NCBI GenBank assembly: GCA_014904845.1
Contig: MU119293.1
Span: 57,616-121,615 of the forward strand
Reading direction: 5' to 3'
DNA from: Acephala macrosclerotiorum
Taxonomy: Eukaryota > Ascomycota > Leotiomycetes > Helotiales > Mollisiaceae
DNA: 64,000 nucleotides
Position 1 is the first letter of the stretch; every line of letters begins with the position of its first letter. The notes under the pieces are model-generated. The model was not told the DNA's origin, did not search any database, and was given only the letters and a program-made list of their open reading frames with translations. The position numbers and the translations under genes are program-made. This document shows positions 32,230 through 46,915 of this stretch, in pieces.

Positions 32230-35200
32230 TTCCTGCTCGCATTGTTGCTAATCATCTCAGTACCCGCTACTCTGCTCCTCGGCAAGCTTGTACCGAGATC
32301 CTCACCGCCATACATTTTCCTTTCTCAGCGATGATTTACTCAGTCTTGCATGGCATTGGCTTGGAGTTTGGGTTGGAAGGCGTACCACGGTATATGGCGA
32401 AATGAAAATAGAAAGATACCCATGGGCCGCAAAGCCTTTTGGCGTCTGAAGCTCAGCTCCCGTATTAGCCTCGCGGCTGTCGCGTGTGTAAAGAATAGGA
32501 AGAAGCAGAAGAACAAGAATAAAAGAATACCAAGAAAACATTATTGCCTTCCAGTCTCGGTTTGTCTCAAAGTGCATGCCTAAAATACTAAGAATTTTCT
32601 TCAGCTTCAGGTGCGCGTGACCTTGACTTTTGTGCATGTATATGCAGGCCTGACTTCTGCATTGATCGCAAGTGCATTCCCTTTTCACTCGCCAATCCAC
32701 GATTCTGCAGGTTGATTATGCGGTTTTGTGTGTGGAGATGTTTTTCTTTTGTCTTGTATGCCGGTCTCGGAGGCGTTTCCGTGGGAACCATGCATGTTCT
32801 CGGTACTTGGTTCAATGACCCAGAGAAATTTTGAAGGGATTAAACTACTGTGTGGGGTGCTTTTGCGGCAGTAGATTCCCAATATGATAGAGATCCCGAT
32901 CTTGTTCTTTGTGATAGATGGAGTTTGTGGGTCGGAATTCTGAGACCATGGCAGGTTGGCTGGGGGTACTAAATGTTGGTTCTCGAGGGTATACAAAAGA
33001 GGGGTCTGTCTCATCGAAGAGCCATGCACAGAAGCGCTGCGAGGGAAGCCGAGACATACATCCATTGAAGATGGCCCCCACGATGAGTGGCGTTTAGGGA
33101 TTCGAAATTGTTGCTGCCTTCACAAGTCTTTTCTGGACCCGTGGATGATTTAGATTCCGAGGCGTAGGATGTCTGCGTCAAAAGGGTCTCAAGCGAAGCC
33201 ATACGGAGATGAAGGTGAGAATCAGTGGACATCAGCTTTGGGAGAGTAGCTGGACTTGCGACTCCGCGATGCAGAGGAAGCTGGGGCGCGTATGCGATGC
33301 TACTGTGTTTCTCTGGGTGAGGCGAGGTTGGGTCGCAATACAAAGAAGCTGAATCTAGTTTGAAGCAGAATGGAGAGAGTATGGCGAATGATATGGGGAC
33401 GGAGAATTTATGGGGTTCAGTGCAGATGTACATGCTACCTAGGTACTTCATGTTGGGACTTGGGAAGTGGGAGCCAGTGAAGAAGTACATGACACGACTT
33501 TTGTTGGTTCTGGGAGGACTTTTGAGCCTCGTGATCGGGAATGGATGAGCGGTAAGGGGGGATTGGAGGATATCTAGAAGTGAGGCGAGGGAGCGCGGCG
33601 GAGCATGTCCGCTGAGTGGGAATGAGTGGAATTGCAGCTTCAGAGTCTCGAACAAGGTTGAATTGAACATCTCCGGACGAGTAGGTAGACGGTGATCAGC
33701 ATGATTGTTAGTATTGTGAGTTCTAGATGCTTTGCAGAACAGGGAATTGGTTCTGGAGATAGAGGAGGCGGGTCAAACCGACAAGTAGAGTTTGAACTTT
33801 GATGTATGGTCTCAGAGTGGCGAACTTACGCGTAGATTCTGATGCTTGATATGAAGGTCAATGTATAAAATGTTCTGGAGGATGAATCATGAATGGTGGT
33901 ATTCTAGATGAGGACATTGATGGACACAAGAGTTCGGGATAATGCGGAGAAGCAAGCAAGGCAATTGAAGACATGATCATATTCGTATGGACTCTTGACA
34001 TAGTTTGATGTCTGCCTATGAGAATAGCTACTTGAAGATTATAAATTACTCTGCTCACAGGCAGATTTAGGTGTGTATGCGCGGTTGCATGAAGGAATGG
34101 TAAATTGTCTGCGTTATATACTCAAACAATCCGTATGTAATAATTTGAAAGCAACGGAAAATGTAATGGATGAACTTTCAATATATTCAATATGTAATAT
34201 TATTGAGAGTTGAAGTCATTCTAAGAGATGAGATGAGATGAGATGCCGTGGAATGAGCATTTAGCTCGCTTGGGAGGAATGTTTACAAGATGAGCAAGCA
34301 CGTCCGACTCAACTTCCCGAAAACCACCACAACCAAACAAAAAAACTGGGCTTTTCACGCGATTCATGTTTTCATTCGGAGTCCCGCGACTTACGACTGG
34401 ATTTTTTTCGTCCTCAACACCACTCGAATGCCCAACCTCACTTGGCCTCTCAAATAGGGAATCCGAATATGGCCCGGTAGACCGCCTAGAGTGAAGAGGA
34501 CCTCGCCGGCCTCCCTTCGATTAGATTGCGCAGATGGCGTTTTTCAACTTGCTTGGAGAAATGAGATTCAATGACGATGATGTTCAATTAGGTTCTCGGC
34601 CTGAAAGTCAGAAGAAGATCTCGACCGTCCAAAACTGGGAATGCCCATGAAGCGAATGAGGGGAGCTGGGTGGGGTATCGATCCCGTATCTTCACGTCGA
34701 TCGGATTAATGAGAGAGCATCTTGAGACGAAAAGCTTCTCAACAGTTGAGATCGTGAGAGCTTCGGGATTTCTTGGGGAAGGGGGCTGTGAAGTGAGCGA
34801 GGCTGACTTTGGCAAGGCGCTCCCTTCCTCCCACAACCATGAACGACGCAAGGATCACCAGTCACAACAAGAGAACATTGGGAGAAACAAGTAAACAACT
34901 AGGCAATTCCATACTATATCAGATGTTTTTTAAGCTCTCGGTCATTCGGAGGGTTGGGTTTCTGACTTCCATCAAGCCCTATGACCTCGGGTTGAAGCTT
35001 CATGACGATATGACCATGCGTATTTCTCTTTTGACTTCTCGGTGGTTGAAGGAAAAGTATCAGAGCTCTCTGCAACATTCAATCGATTGGAGTAGCCAGT
35101 GGCAGGAACATGGCGTCACGGCCACAAATCCATATTTGGATTCTCTTATAGTGGGAGATCCTAAAGGGGATATTCCTGGATTTCTCACCGCTACCCCTCC

Positions 35201-37676
35201 CGAAAAAAGCAAAAATTTACGAGGCAACGGCTGAGGCTTCAGACAGTTAGATTTCCCCAGAGAACTTTCAGGGACAGAGAACTTGGCAAAATGTGACGCA
35301 GAGAGCGTCGCATGGAATGCACATATCCGGCGGGAGCTCTGCAGTACGCATTTCGATCTCAGATATGGTGGGACACAGCGCACTTTGGCATCCGCGTCGA
35401 CGTCGTTTGCCGGAGAATTCCTTTCGGTTGTTGATTTGATAGCTGGCCGTGACAGAGGTCGGCGTCATACGAACGAGGAAAGGTCGAGACGATTGATTTG
35501 GACCGACAATTGCATTGTGGACTTTGTGGCCAGACCCGTTGTTTGCTTCCATCTCAACAAACCTAAACATGGTCCTGAAGGATCGAATCTTCTCACAACC
35601 TCCAGCTGAGCCTGGCGGTGAAGTACTGAGGATGTCGTTCGAGCCGCCGGAATCCCGATGGTAGGGCTCAGTATACACAGCGTCTGTGTTTGAGGTTGAG
35701 CGTCCAGCTTGCTGCCAGACCAAGGAATTGTCGTGTCCCAGCCACTCAAGAAGGAAGACTCGGAAAATCCTGCACTGTTCTCCACTACCCACGATATTAT
35801 GAGTCGTCGTGAACCCAGATGCAGGGTTCACACCGCCGCTTGACATGCGTTCTGGAAGTCCTCGGTAGTGCTACCCGCTCCTAAATGCGCCTACCATGCC
35901 TGGTCAACGTCCGCGATACCTGGGTACTCCTAGTTTGCTCTACAGCCTCCCTCCTACTAAAGTAATCCAGCCGCTCGGCAACATTATTTTACGAACTCTG
36001 TCAAATGGATTCCGTCATACGCGCAATCGCGAGCAGCGATCTCTTCATGCGCCCTAAGGGTTTCTCCCCAAAAGCCAAAAGGCCCCAAAAGGGAATAACC
36101 TTGTGCGGACACTTTATTTTACGCTGGGTCGTCCAAAAATATCTCGTCCAAATAAGGTGAGGAAACCAGGGAGATAGCTAGTCCCGTCAAGGGAATCCCG
36201 TCGACATTCTCCCGCCGCCAGTCTCCAGCAAGTGGGAGACGAGACGAGGTATCAAGACGGTGTGATCAGGGCTAAAGGGGGCCCTCGGGAGTTTGGAAGT
36301 CGTGGAATGCTTCCGTTTCGACTGACGGCTGTCCAGTGGTGAAGCTGCCCTGAGGACGTTGGGCACACGTTGTGTTATTGTTTAGGTATCCACCAGAGAC
36401 GTGAATATGCATGAGAGGCACTGTCATTTTAGGACCATGATCAATCATGCCACAGGATGAGCCCATCCACGATCACAAGAGGTCGTTCGTGGGGCCTTGA
36501 GGCCGCACTGCTTCAAGTGAAAGAATAACATGAGGCTGTTGGTTCGGATATCATGACGGCGTATCCAATGCCTTTGCCATTGCTCATCACGCCTGATCAC
36601 GACTGCCCGGGCCGCAAAAGAAACCATGATCCGAAACCCAGAAGGGTACTTTCAGAGCCTTCTGTCAAAATATTATGATGGGGGTGTAAACAGCAGACGC
36701 GTGACAAGGAGGTCCTCCGCGAAAGGACCCCGCTGAAGGGAGCGTAAAGGCGTAAGGTTACCAGAACCAGTTGAGGATTGCCTCAAGTTCTAGCGATTGG
36801 TGATCGCTCCTGTTACGAGCAGCGCGGATTCCAGCCTATCACTTGATGGGAACAATGACTCTTTCTGGCGGGAAGACGGAGCACACGAGCGCGACAGTCC
36901 CAATCAGCAGTCAGAGTCAAGGGCGCGCAGAGGAAACAAACTTGGCCCCATGCGACCGCATTTGGGCAACCTATCGGGGCTGGTCATTGCAAGCAGCAAG
37001 CGATGGGCTCGAGACATCGCAGCTCCACTGATGCCCAACTTGCGATGGGCACACACAGGCGCACAGAGTGGGAGTGGTGGGAGGAGTGGGAGTCTGGCGT
37101 CTGGCAGCTGCAACTGATCAGGACTCCAACCACTGTCTGCATCTACACTAGCCTCCCCTCCTGTCACTGTCATAGGCCTCCTTCCTCTCTTCGGGTCACT
37201 CTAGGTCGTGCTGCCACGCTGCCCGCCTTGCCTTTCCTCCCTGGCGTCTCCTTGTTCTGGATGCAAGGGAGGTCGAGCCAGGTTGGGGCATGCAGACACA
37301 ATTGCTCCATTGCGCCAACCGGCTTCGGGTGGGACGAGGACAGCCGACGGAGCTGCCAGGCGGGAGCAGAGGCTCATGGGATAAGAACCATGAGGGCCCG
37401 TCCCACTATCGCGACTGATCTCCCTCATACCACTCACGGTACTTTACACCAACGCAGTTTGTCTTCTTCCTTCGCCCGGAAAAGACATCATTGCTCTCAG
37501 CTTGCACGACCATCACTTGAAAATCTTCAGTGACTCTGCACCTTGCGACCGCACCATTATTTTATCACTTATCGTCGAGAACGTCGACGATTTATCGCTT
37601 CACCGCCACACCAACTACAGACCATCCGAACCTCGCTTCCCCTCCCACAATCACAACACCACCACCAAATTTCACC
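32230..37676. other. 5.4-kb interval without a confident gene
   Basis: This is the longest gene-poor stretch. Frames of 219 (33011-33670, minus), 192 (35268-35846, minus), 141 (34809-35234, plus) and 176 codons (37003-37533, plus) occur, none with a recognised motif. Frames of the shorter lengths are expected by chance at this size. A GATGA tandem tract is at about 34223-34244. From about 36.7 kb the sequence is GC-richer and probably the leader or promoter of the bZIP gene. Confidence 0.4.
33011..33670 (-). CDS. Hypothetical ORF, Ser/Pro-rich with hydrophobic C-terminus
   Basis: An ATG-started frame of 219 codons with no recognised domain. It is Ser/Pro/His-rich throughout. The last 20 residues (HLQWMYVSASLAALLCMALR) form a hydrophobic segment after a small/polar stretch, as in GPI-anchor signals. 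However, there is no N-terminal signal peptide, unless an upstream exon supplies one. A frame of this length is borderline for chance in this window, so it may be spurious. Confidence 0.25.
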   Translation of the reverse strand: MFNSTLFETLKLQFHSFPLSGHAPPRSLASLLDILQSPLTAHPFPITRLKSPPRTNKSRVMYFFTGSHFPSPNMKYLGSMYICTEPHKFSVPISFAILSPFCFKLDSASLYCDPTSPHPEKHSSIAYAPQLPLHRGVASPATLPKLMSTDSHLHLRMASLETLLTQTSYASESKSSTGPEKTCEGSNNFESLNATHRGGHLQWMYVSASLAALLCMALR

Positions 37677-39592
37677 ATGGCAGCGTACCCGATGCACAAC
37701 TTCTATCGGCCGTCAGAGCTGACGGTCGATACACACACACGGAACTACTTCGAGGAGGACGAAGGAAGCATCTTGGACGAGAACATTTTGGACCAGAACG
37801 GGCTCGACTCCGGATTGGAGATGTCACCGCCCATCAACGACAGCCGGCGGGAATCGTTTGCAGTATCAGCATTGTTCTCACCGAAGACAGACGAATGGCA
37901 CCATGTAGACATGCAGCACATGGGGTCGAACAATCCCTTTGTCGAGAACAGCAACAACCCTTTCATGCGCGTCGAATCTCAATCTTCAAATTACGGACAC
38001 CAAAACCATGGCTGGCCGATCACCAGTGGCTCAGGAATGAGCACACCGATGCAAGGACACGATGGATTGCCCAATGATTTCGAGGTCAACGCTCCCATGT
38101 TCCAAAGGCCAATGCAGACTCCTTTTACGAACCCCACAAATCAACAACTACCACTATTCTCCTCCGGCAACACCAACAACAGCTCGATCCCAACCTCTCC
38201 CCAGAAGGAATGGTCGGTCGCTGATGCCATGGACCACCGATCAATGCCAAAGCGAATGAGGCCGCACAGCCCAACTCTCCGTTCGCATCCCGATATGACG
38301 AGGAGAGGTGACGGTATTCGGAAGAAGAACGCACGTTTTGATATTCCCGCAGAACGCAACCTCAACAACATCGACCAACTCATTGCTCAGTCCACCGATG
38401 AGCAAGAGATCAAGGAGCTCAAGCAACAAAAGCGACTGTTGAGAAACAGACAAGCAGCGTACGTTCCCATGGACTTTGGTCTTACTCCCATTTTGGTATT
38501 ACCGGCCCGCTAACTAATTATTGTAGTCTTGATTCTCGCCAGAGGAAAAAGCAGCACACCGAGCGACTTGAAGACGAGAAGAAGCATTACACTGCAGTCA
38601 TCAACGACCTCGAGGAAGACTTGGCCGAAGCGAAGCTAGCACTAGATGAGTGGGCCCGCAAGGAACAACAGTACCAGCAGTACATCGAGAGCATGCAGCT
38701 TGAGAAGGAAGAAATGGTACGCAACCACACCATTGAGACCGGTGATCTTCGGAAGAAGGTCAGCGTTCTCACGGACCACATTCAACGGCTCGAGGTTACT
38801 CCTATGTCTGCCATGCCCAGCTCTACTGGCTTCTCTGCCGACTACTCCGACATTGACAGTCTCACTATGGACGGTGCCTGGGACAACATCTCCTTCCTCA
38901 ACGACTTCTCTCCTCCCGAGGCTGAGGTCAAGGTTGAGACCACCTCTTTGGTACCTATCAAGAAGATGGAGAACAGTCTACTGAGCGACCCTGAGAAGCC
39001 TGCTGCTCAAGGTCTCCTGTTGATGCTTCTCCTCTTTGGAGCTTTCGTCGCTTCTAAGGGTTCATCTCCTAGGATTCCTCAGATGTCCGACGACGTCCGA
39101 GCTGCTTCCGCAACTCTTCTCGAGGATATCTTCAAGGATGCCGGTGTTTCACAGACTGCTTCTGGCGTCTCTGAGGCCATGGCTCCCCTCCCATCCGGCA
39201 ACTCTTGGTCCACCACTCCAATACCTTCTCTTGGAGGAAGTGGAATGGTCGGTGTCACTCAATCAACCCTTGGAGATATTGCCGATTCTTTGACTCAGCC
39301 TACTGAGGAGCAGAATCACGAACAACTCTTCTCGATGTCTGCCGCACAGTATAATGGCCTCACCAATCAAGATTTCCTTCAAGCTCCACCTCAACGGTCA
39401 ACTTCACAAGGACGACGAAACCTCGGTGAAACGCTTGCTGCCATGAGAAGCAATAGCAAGAAGTCAGCGGCTGAAGTCTATACACGGTCATTACTCTGGG
39501 ATCAAGTACCAAGTGAAGTTGTTCGCAACTTCGCCAAGCTAGTCTCGGATTGCAATTCTCAAAACAAGGATTGCAGTACCTCGGCGGGTTGA
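37677..39592 (+). CDS. bZIP transcription factor with hydrophobic segment (FlbB-like?)
   Basis: Two exons (37677-38458, 38527-39592) with a 68-base intron inside the basic region give 615 residues. The start context CACCATGGC is near ideal. The first ~235 residues are disordered and Asn/Ser/Pro-rich, with acidic patches that could activate transcription. The basic region at about 252-270 has the bZIP signature N-R-Q-A-A-L-D-S-R-Q-R-K-K. It is followed by a coiled coil to about residue 350 with Leu/Ile/Met heptads (HYTAVINDLEEDLAEAKLALDEW...). At 423-437 lies an unbroken apolar run (GLLLMLLLFGAFVA), unusual for a soluble factor. The C-terminal region ends with a predicted helix (YTRSLLWDQVPSEVVRNFAKLVSDC). 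It is a sequence-specific regulator, probably of development or stress. The FlbB comparison is tentative, since FlbB is shorter with its bZIP nearer the N-terminus. Confidence 0.85.
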
Positions 39593-41607
39593 CACTCTTA
39601 CATTTCTACGGTTATGAACCACAGCTTCGACAATCACGATCGAACACACATAAAAGACAGTTGCTCAAACAGCATTTGCGATTTCATTTGTCATATCAAT
39701 TAAGCCAGCGAAGCGTCAGCGTTGAAATTTTTGGACTTTCATTTGCTTTTCATCTCATATATGCATCATCACGGCACAGCGACGGAAGGGAAATCAAGGA
39801 CGGAATAAGGACATGGGAAAGGTTACAGCTCATCAGTCATCCGCTGCGCAAACAAGCAAGAACGACTCGAGCAATCACCGAGCACAACGCTCGCAGAAAT
39901 CTACTTTGTTTGGACATGTAAATTGGATACTTCGGTTTTACAACATTTTCGGGCTTGGAGAGAGGAGGACCATTCGGACGGGTTTCACTACCCATTTTTG
40001 GAAGGGATATTCTTTTGTAACTCGGGGCATTTTATTCGATCGTCATCATCTGTCATCGCACCTCGCATCCTCACGATTCACGACTCACGATACTACGAAT
40101 ACATACAATCAATTACTACATACTGCGATTCTCACGAATGATATGACGAAGATAGCTTGTTGACGCGGAGAAATGGAGGAAAAGGGAAGGCGAGGCGTGG
40201 AGGAAGACGTTAATGATCACAATCATCCTGTATTTAAACCATTTTCTTGCTTCTTCATGAGGAAGAGCGATGGAACGAATGAATGGTAGCTGGGCGTTGG
40301 GGAGGCAAAACCTGTATTTAGCGTAGTGCACCGGTCTTCAGACCTGTCAACGATAATCTATTTCTCGCTCCCCATATCAAATTGTATCTCTTCCAAGTTT
40401 TTCCATGCCCACCAAGAATCCCCGATCAAGAAATCTAATCCTACAGAAATCGGTACTATCTCCGACTTCATCGATAGCGTCGATTATTCTCGATCCAAGA
40501 GTCAGGTTTCAGGAAGGCTGACCTCGGACCTACATGTATGTCTCAGTATATTCAAGCAAGCTGGTAAGGATCTCCTCCAGCTGACTTCAGCATGACCATT
40601 GCCGCGTATTTCACTTCATTCGGACTCTAGCTTCCTAGTTTTCTGGAGTATATGGGGCAGGAGCTATACGTTCCCACGTGCCGGATATTTTGGTGCCCCC
40701 CCAATATCCGCTGGTTCCGAGTCCATCCAAAATGTCTCAACTGCCAACTCACACCTCCTATTCGAAATGTTCTCACGTGCTCTTACTTTCCCTCTTCCTA
40801 CACCCCCGAACTGCGAGGCTAGAGAGGCAGCTGGATAGGTAATTACTCGATCGGGAATAATGAAATGATCAAAAAGATTAGTGCGCGGCAGATAATTCTC
40901 CCTCCTCTTTGGTGATCATCAACGAATATTCAACACCAGGTCGAGTGAAACAAAATTCCTCCCAATCACTAGACCAATATTCCTATCAGAAACTTCTTCA
41001 ATTTATTTTAGGGTCGCGAACGACGCCCAGCACAGGCGGCACTGTGTTCTGTGGCCCACTACTGTACGCTGTATGTACTGTGTCACTGCGCCATGATCAC
41101 ATCCGCATCCGCATCCGCTATACATGCAGCAACCACGCATCGTCCCTATCATAAACGTCCTTGCCTTCCCAAACGAACATGCGCCCCGACCTGACCTTAC
41201 CGTCCAGCTGCTCATGCCCATGCCCCAATCCTCGGCTCGGAAACGATGCCAGAAAGCCCATGCCATGCTGCGTGTCTCAACGCCTGAAAATTCGCATGTA
41301 TCGAATGCTGAATGGAGGGCTGAGGAATTCCGAAAGACTGGATAAGGTCGCCATGGGAGGACAAGATAGGACAACCGCAAGGCAGCCAGAGCATACGCAC
41401 TGCGTAACACGAACCGGCTACGACGTGAGAGACCGCAAAAACGACCTTGGCCACGAACTTGAATGACCCCGCTCGCTCGATCAGAAAAATCATCACATCA
41501 CAAAACGCGACCTGAAAAGCGACCCAACCCAATCCGTAACCTTTTTCATCCCACGCAAAACAACGCGAAAAACACGAGATGTCCGAAATCGTGACTTTGG
41601 TCTCGGA
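39593..41607. other. Convergent 3' flanks, no recognised gene
   Basis: 2 kb between the stops of the bZIP and Sel1-repeat genes. Short frames on both strands overlap each other heavily and carry no motif. Long 3' untranslated regions are likely on the bZIP side. Confidence 0.45.
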
Positions 41608-43471
<1,864 letters not shown>

Positions 43472-44045
43472 CTCGGCGCGGATTTGGATCGAATGCGACG
43501 TCGCAATAGAGGGTGTGGAGTGATTATGTGCTGGTCAGAATTTGGCTTGCAGTTATTGTGGAGGTCGAAATAAACAACGAAAACGCGCTTTTATCAAGCA
43601 ATTCGTAGTATCGCCTTGAAGCTTCGCAGAATGCAGTGAATACGCATTTGTATCGGGGTGCAATAATTTAAGACCTCCATTTCACGTTTGGTAGTTGCTT
43701 TTTGGCTTGTGGGGAGGCTTAGGACGGCTGTGCTGAGATGGAAATAGCGATGCGCGCGCGAACTCGTGGCTCAAATGATTATGTATTGCGACTGCTTATG
43801 CAACTGCAGGTCACTTTCAAACAATGTATCACCTTGGCGTATCAGTATGATGGAACCATAGTATTATCAGCATTTCACTGCAGCTCTCGAGCTTGTGTGG
43901 ATATGTATTACGTGAATATCACGACGTCGACGTGACTTTGAGCAGTGCCCCTTTTTCGTCGCTTCCTCGGCTGGCACGGATAACCCAAAGTGGACTTCAA
44001 GAGCTGAGTTGAACATATGTATCCCAAGAAAGGGTGTATATTCGT
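43472..44045. other. Upstream region of the Sel1-repeat gene
   Basis: 574 bases between the Sel1-repeat gene start and the Noc4 stop. No coding potential recognised. Confidence 0.4.
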
Positions 44046-45781
44046 TCAGTTGAAGTCCCAAAGCTTCACTAACAAACTATCCTCGATACCCAAAGCTGGA
44101 TCCTGCTTCAAGAAAACTCTCCTGGGTATCTCAAACTCAACCACGGGTATCTTCTTCACCTCTTTCACATGTTCTGCTTCAAGCATCTATAGTCTTGTTA
44201 GAATAGTGTTCTTCTATTTCTTCAGGGACGACTTACGCTTCCATAGGAGTGGTCTAGGAAATCCTCCAAGTTGTAAGCATTCTTCGTGAACTGCTCCGAG
44301 ATGATCTTGGCAAGTGTTGCAACGTTTGGATGGTAATGAGACTGAAGCATGACTACCTCCCACAAGCAGCTCTCAATGGCGTCTGTCTCCATTGGATCTT
44401 CCTCGTCCATCTTGAATGGATCATCCATTCCTTCATTCTCCAGGATCTCTCTGACAGAAGGATCCATAGTCTCCCGGTGTATCATGAAGGTACACGAGGG
44501 ATGTCGCTTCAGAAGATTGTAGATCCAGGGCACAACAGCTACCACTCCTGATGGTGGCGCATTCAATGTTAGCCTCGATAGTCTTTTCAGAAAGCTAGCC
44601 ACGAGAACAGCTGGAAGATGGGTTGATGCCAAGAAGGTGTCCATGAGGCGGAAGAACCTCGAGCGGTGCTTTGAATGCAAGATTTCTGAGTCGAGCAAAG
44701 AGTAAAGCTTCCTGTAAAAGGAAGGATAATCGAGGTTCCTTTCCTGAATCAAATAGAATACCCCGGACAGAGCGAGAAGTGATGTTGAGCCACCAGCGTC
44801 GTAAGAATCTGTCAAAAAGTCCATTAGAAGTTCTGGCTTCATGAACCACGGAGCAATTGACGTGGAGACAAGCCTCAATAACGCCTTTCTCTGATCCTTG
44901 TTCATCGGCAGATTCATCAAAGCTAGCCAAGCTCCTTGTGCATGTTTCTTGTGTTTCGTGAGCGAGAGTAATGGATGGGTGCTCTTCTCCGGCGTAGTGA
45001 CATAAAAGTCTTCGAGTTCCTCCTTCGAATCGGGAACAGACTCTATTGAGCTCAGAATCTCCAAAGCATGGTCGAACAATTTGCTATCAGCGACGGTTTG
45101 TGGTTCTCCTAAAATCTTCCTTTAACAGACATCAGCCAGGGTTTCGGGCAATTGCAGAAGGACCTACTCAATAGCTTCCAGAGTGAAGAATCGTATGTCG
45201 TCGTATTCTTCCACAAACTTCTCACTGAACTCTTTTCGCACATTAACTTCGCCATTGTCTTTGAGGAGAACCCGAATTATGTCTGTGAGAAGCGTAGTTG
45301 GGAAATTCTCCCGTCCATTTCGGAGATGCTGGCCTTCGGTCTTCAGCAGCCTCGTGCATAAGGTAAATGCAGTTGGTGCAATGCCTTCCTCTCCCAATAA
45401 CTCCAGCAAGCCCATCTTGTACTCGGAGTATCGTTCCCTTAACCATTTGACTACAACAGCATCCTTCTCTGTAGCTACTTGCTTCTTTGACATATCTCCA
45501 GACACCATAAGTCTGGTGAACACTCGGCATAATGATATTGCTGCTACGACTGAATCATCTGCAACTTCTGAGTCTTTTCCTAAAATCTTGATCAGGGTTG
45601 CGATGTTGTTGTAATTCTTTTTCGATTCGAAGATCTCGTTTTCGAGCAGCAATATCTGCGCCTGGGCATCTTCATCATCGTCGCTGCTGCTTTCTGATCG
45701 TGCGCGTTTCGCCAGTCTTTTATCCAGTGCATTACTCTTCCTCTTTACCGCCTTTCCAGCTTTCCCAATGGTTACTGGCAT
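44046..45781 (-). CDS. NOC4: Nucleolar complex protein Noc4 (18S rRNA/40S assembly)
   Basis: Three minus-strand exons (45168-45781, 44237-45119, 44046-44186) encode 545 residues, close to yeast Noc4 (552). Noc4 pairs with Nop14 in the SSU processome. The N-terminus is basic and acidic-patched (KAVKRKSNALDKRLAKRARSESSSDDDED). A helical-repeat region follows. The conserved CBF/NOC domain at about 290-480 contains FLTDSYDAGGSTSLLALSGVFYLI, LDYPSFYRKLYSLLD, RFFRLMDTFLASTHLPAVLVASFLKRLSRLTLNAPP and the late HPNVATLAKIISEQFTK. The final exon gives KKIPVVEFEIPRRVFL, the usual C-terminal block. Introns are 48 and 50 bases. The frame extends 22 codons upstream of the chosen ATG from an ATT or other non-standard start, so 45781 is preferred. 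Divergent from ATP4 across 216 bases. Confidence 0.93.
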
Positions 45782-45997
45782 CTTGTACAAAAGGATTGAA
45801 ATAGACTGATGTTGAGGTTTGTCTGGAAACAATATTTTTTCGATCACTATCGATAAGGAAATAGGGTTTAAGGCAGCAGCGTCTGGCGCTAGGGCGGCAA
45901 CAAGTCACGAGGGAAGCAACAACCGAATAGCTCCGCGATCAAATCTTCATCTGCAAAGCCATCCGCGAAGCTCAACAGCACCTCCCCTCATCTCACA
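45782..45997. promoter_or_regulatory. Bidirectional promoter NOC4 / ATP4
   Basis: 216 bases separate the two divergent start codons. No TATA element stands out. This is the second case in the window of a ribosome-biogenesis gene sharing a promoter with a mitochondrial-protein gene. Confidence 0.5.
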
Positions 45998-46915
45998 ATG
46001 GCATCCCGTTTGGCAAGAAGCGCTGTTGGTATGTAATTGATCCCTGGCAGATATCGTGGGAACAATTGGAGCTTGGAATCGTTGCTAATGCCAGCTCAGG
46101 CGCGAGCGCTCGACTCTCTCGAACAGCTCTTCCTTCCCGAACCCTACCGGCAATCAGCACCTCTCTCACAAGCTACCGATCAGCATCGAGCGTTCCGGCG
46201 GAAGACCCCAAGAAGAAGGCACAGTCGATTCTCGACTCTCTACCAGGCAACTCGTTGATCTCGAAGACCGCAATCCTTTCATCAACTGCCGGTGTCGCGA
46301 TCTACGCTCTCAGCAACGAGTACTACGTCGTGAATGAGGAGACGGTCGTCGCGCTCTGCTTGCTGAGCATCTGGACTGCTGTCTTTAAGTATGGTGGGCC
46401 AATGTACAAGGAGTGGGCAGATGGACAGGTCAACAAGATTAAGGGCATCTTGAACGCTGCCCGTGCGGACCACACTGAGGCTGTCAAGACCAGAATTGAG
46501 AGCGTTCAACAATTGGGCAGTGTTGTTGATGTCACCAAGACTCTCTTCGAGGTCTCAAAGGTTTGTGGTGCATTTGAAGGGATATGTACAGCATTTGCTA
46601 AAGCATAGCAGGAAACCGCTCAACTCGAGGCCAAGGCTTATGAGCTCGAGCAAACCACAGCCCTTGCTGCGGAAGCCAAGGCCGTTCTCGACTCGTGGGT
46701 ACGATATGAGGGACAGGTAAAGATCCGTCAACAAAAGGAGCTGTCGGAGAGCATCATTGCCAAGATTCAGAAGGAGCTCGAGAACCCCAAGGTCCTTCAA
46801 CAGATCTTGCAACAAAGTGTTGCTGATGTTGAGAGTGAGAACATCCATTTATCACCTTTCTGTCCGAAATTTGCTGACACGTTGAACAGAGATCGTGCAA
46901 TCAAAAGCCCAATAG
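45998..46915 (+). CDS. ATP4: Mitochondrial ATP synthase subunit b (subunit 4)
   Basis: Four exons (45998-46028, 46100-46560, 46612-46834, 46890-46915) encode 246 residues. Subunit b forms the peripheral stalk of F1Fo-ATP synthase in the inner mitochondrial membrane. The N-terminus is a Ser/Arg-rich presequence (MASRLARSAV...), followed by SSVPAEDPKKKAQSILDSLPG, a family hallmark. Two hydrophobic segments at about 70-120 anchor it. The rest is a long helix with ETAQLEAKAYELEQTTALAAEAKAVLDSWVRYEGQVK and ends VADVEKIVQSKAQ. The acceptor of exon 3 could be three bases upstream, adding one Gln. Exon 1 encodes only 10 residues, which is common in this gene. Confidence 0.94.

Noticed and set aside
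34223..34244. GATGA tandem repeat
   Set aside because: A short microsatellite with no other feature.
35268..35846. 192-codon minus-strand ORF starting with ATG
   Set aside because: No domain, no compositional bias of coding sequence that I can defend, and a frame of this length is expected about once by chance in the window.
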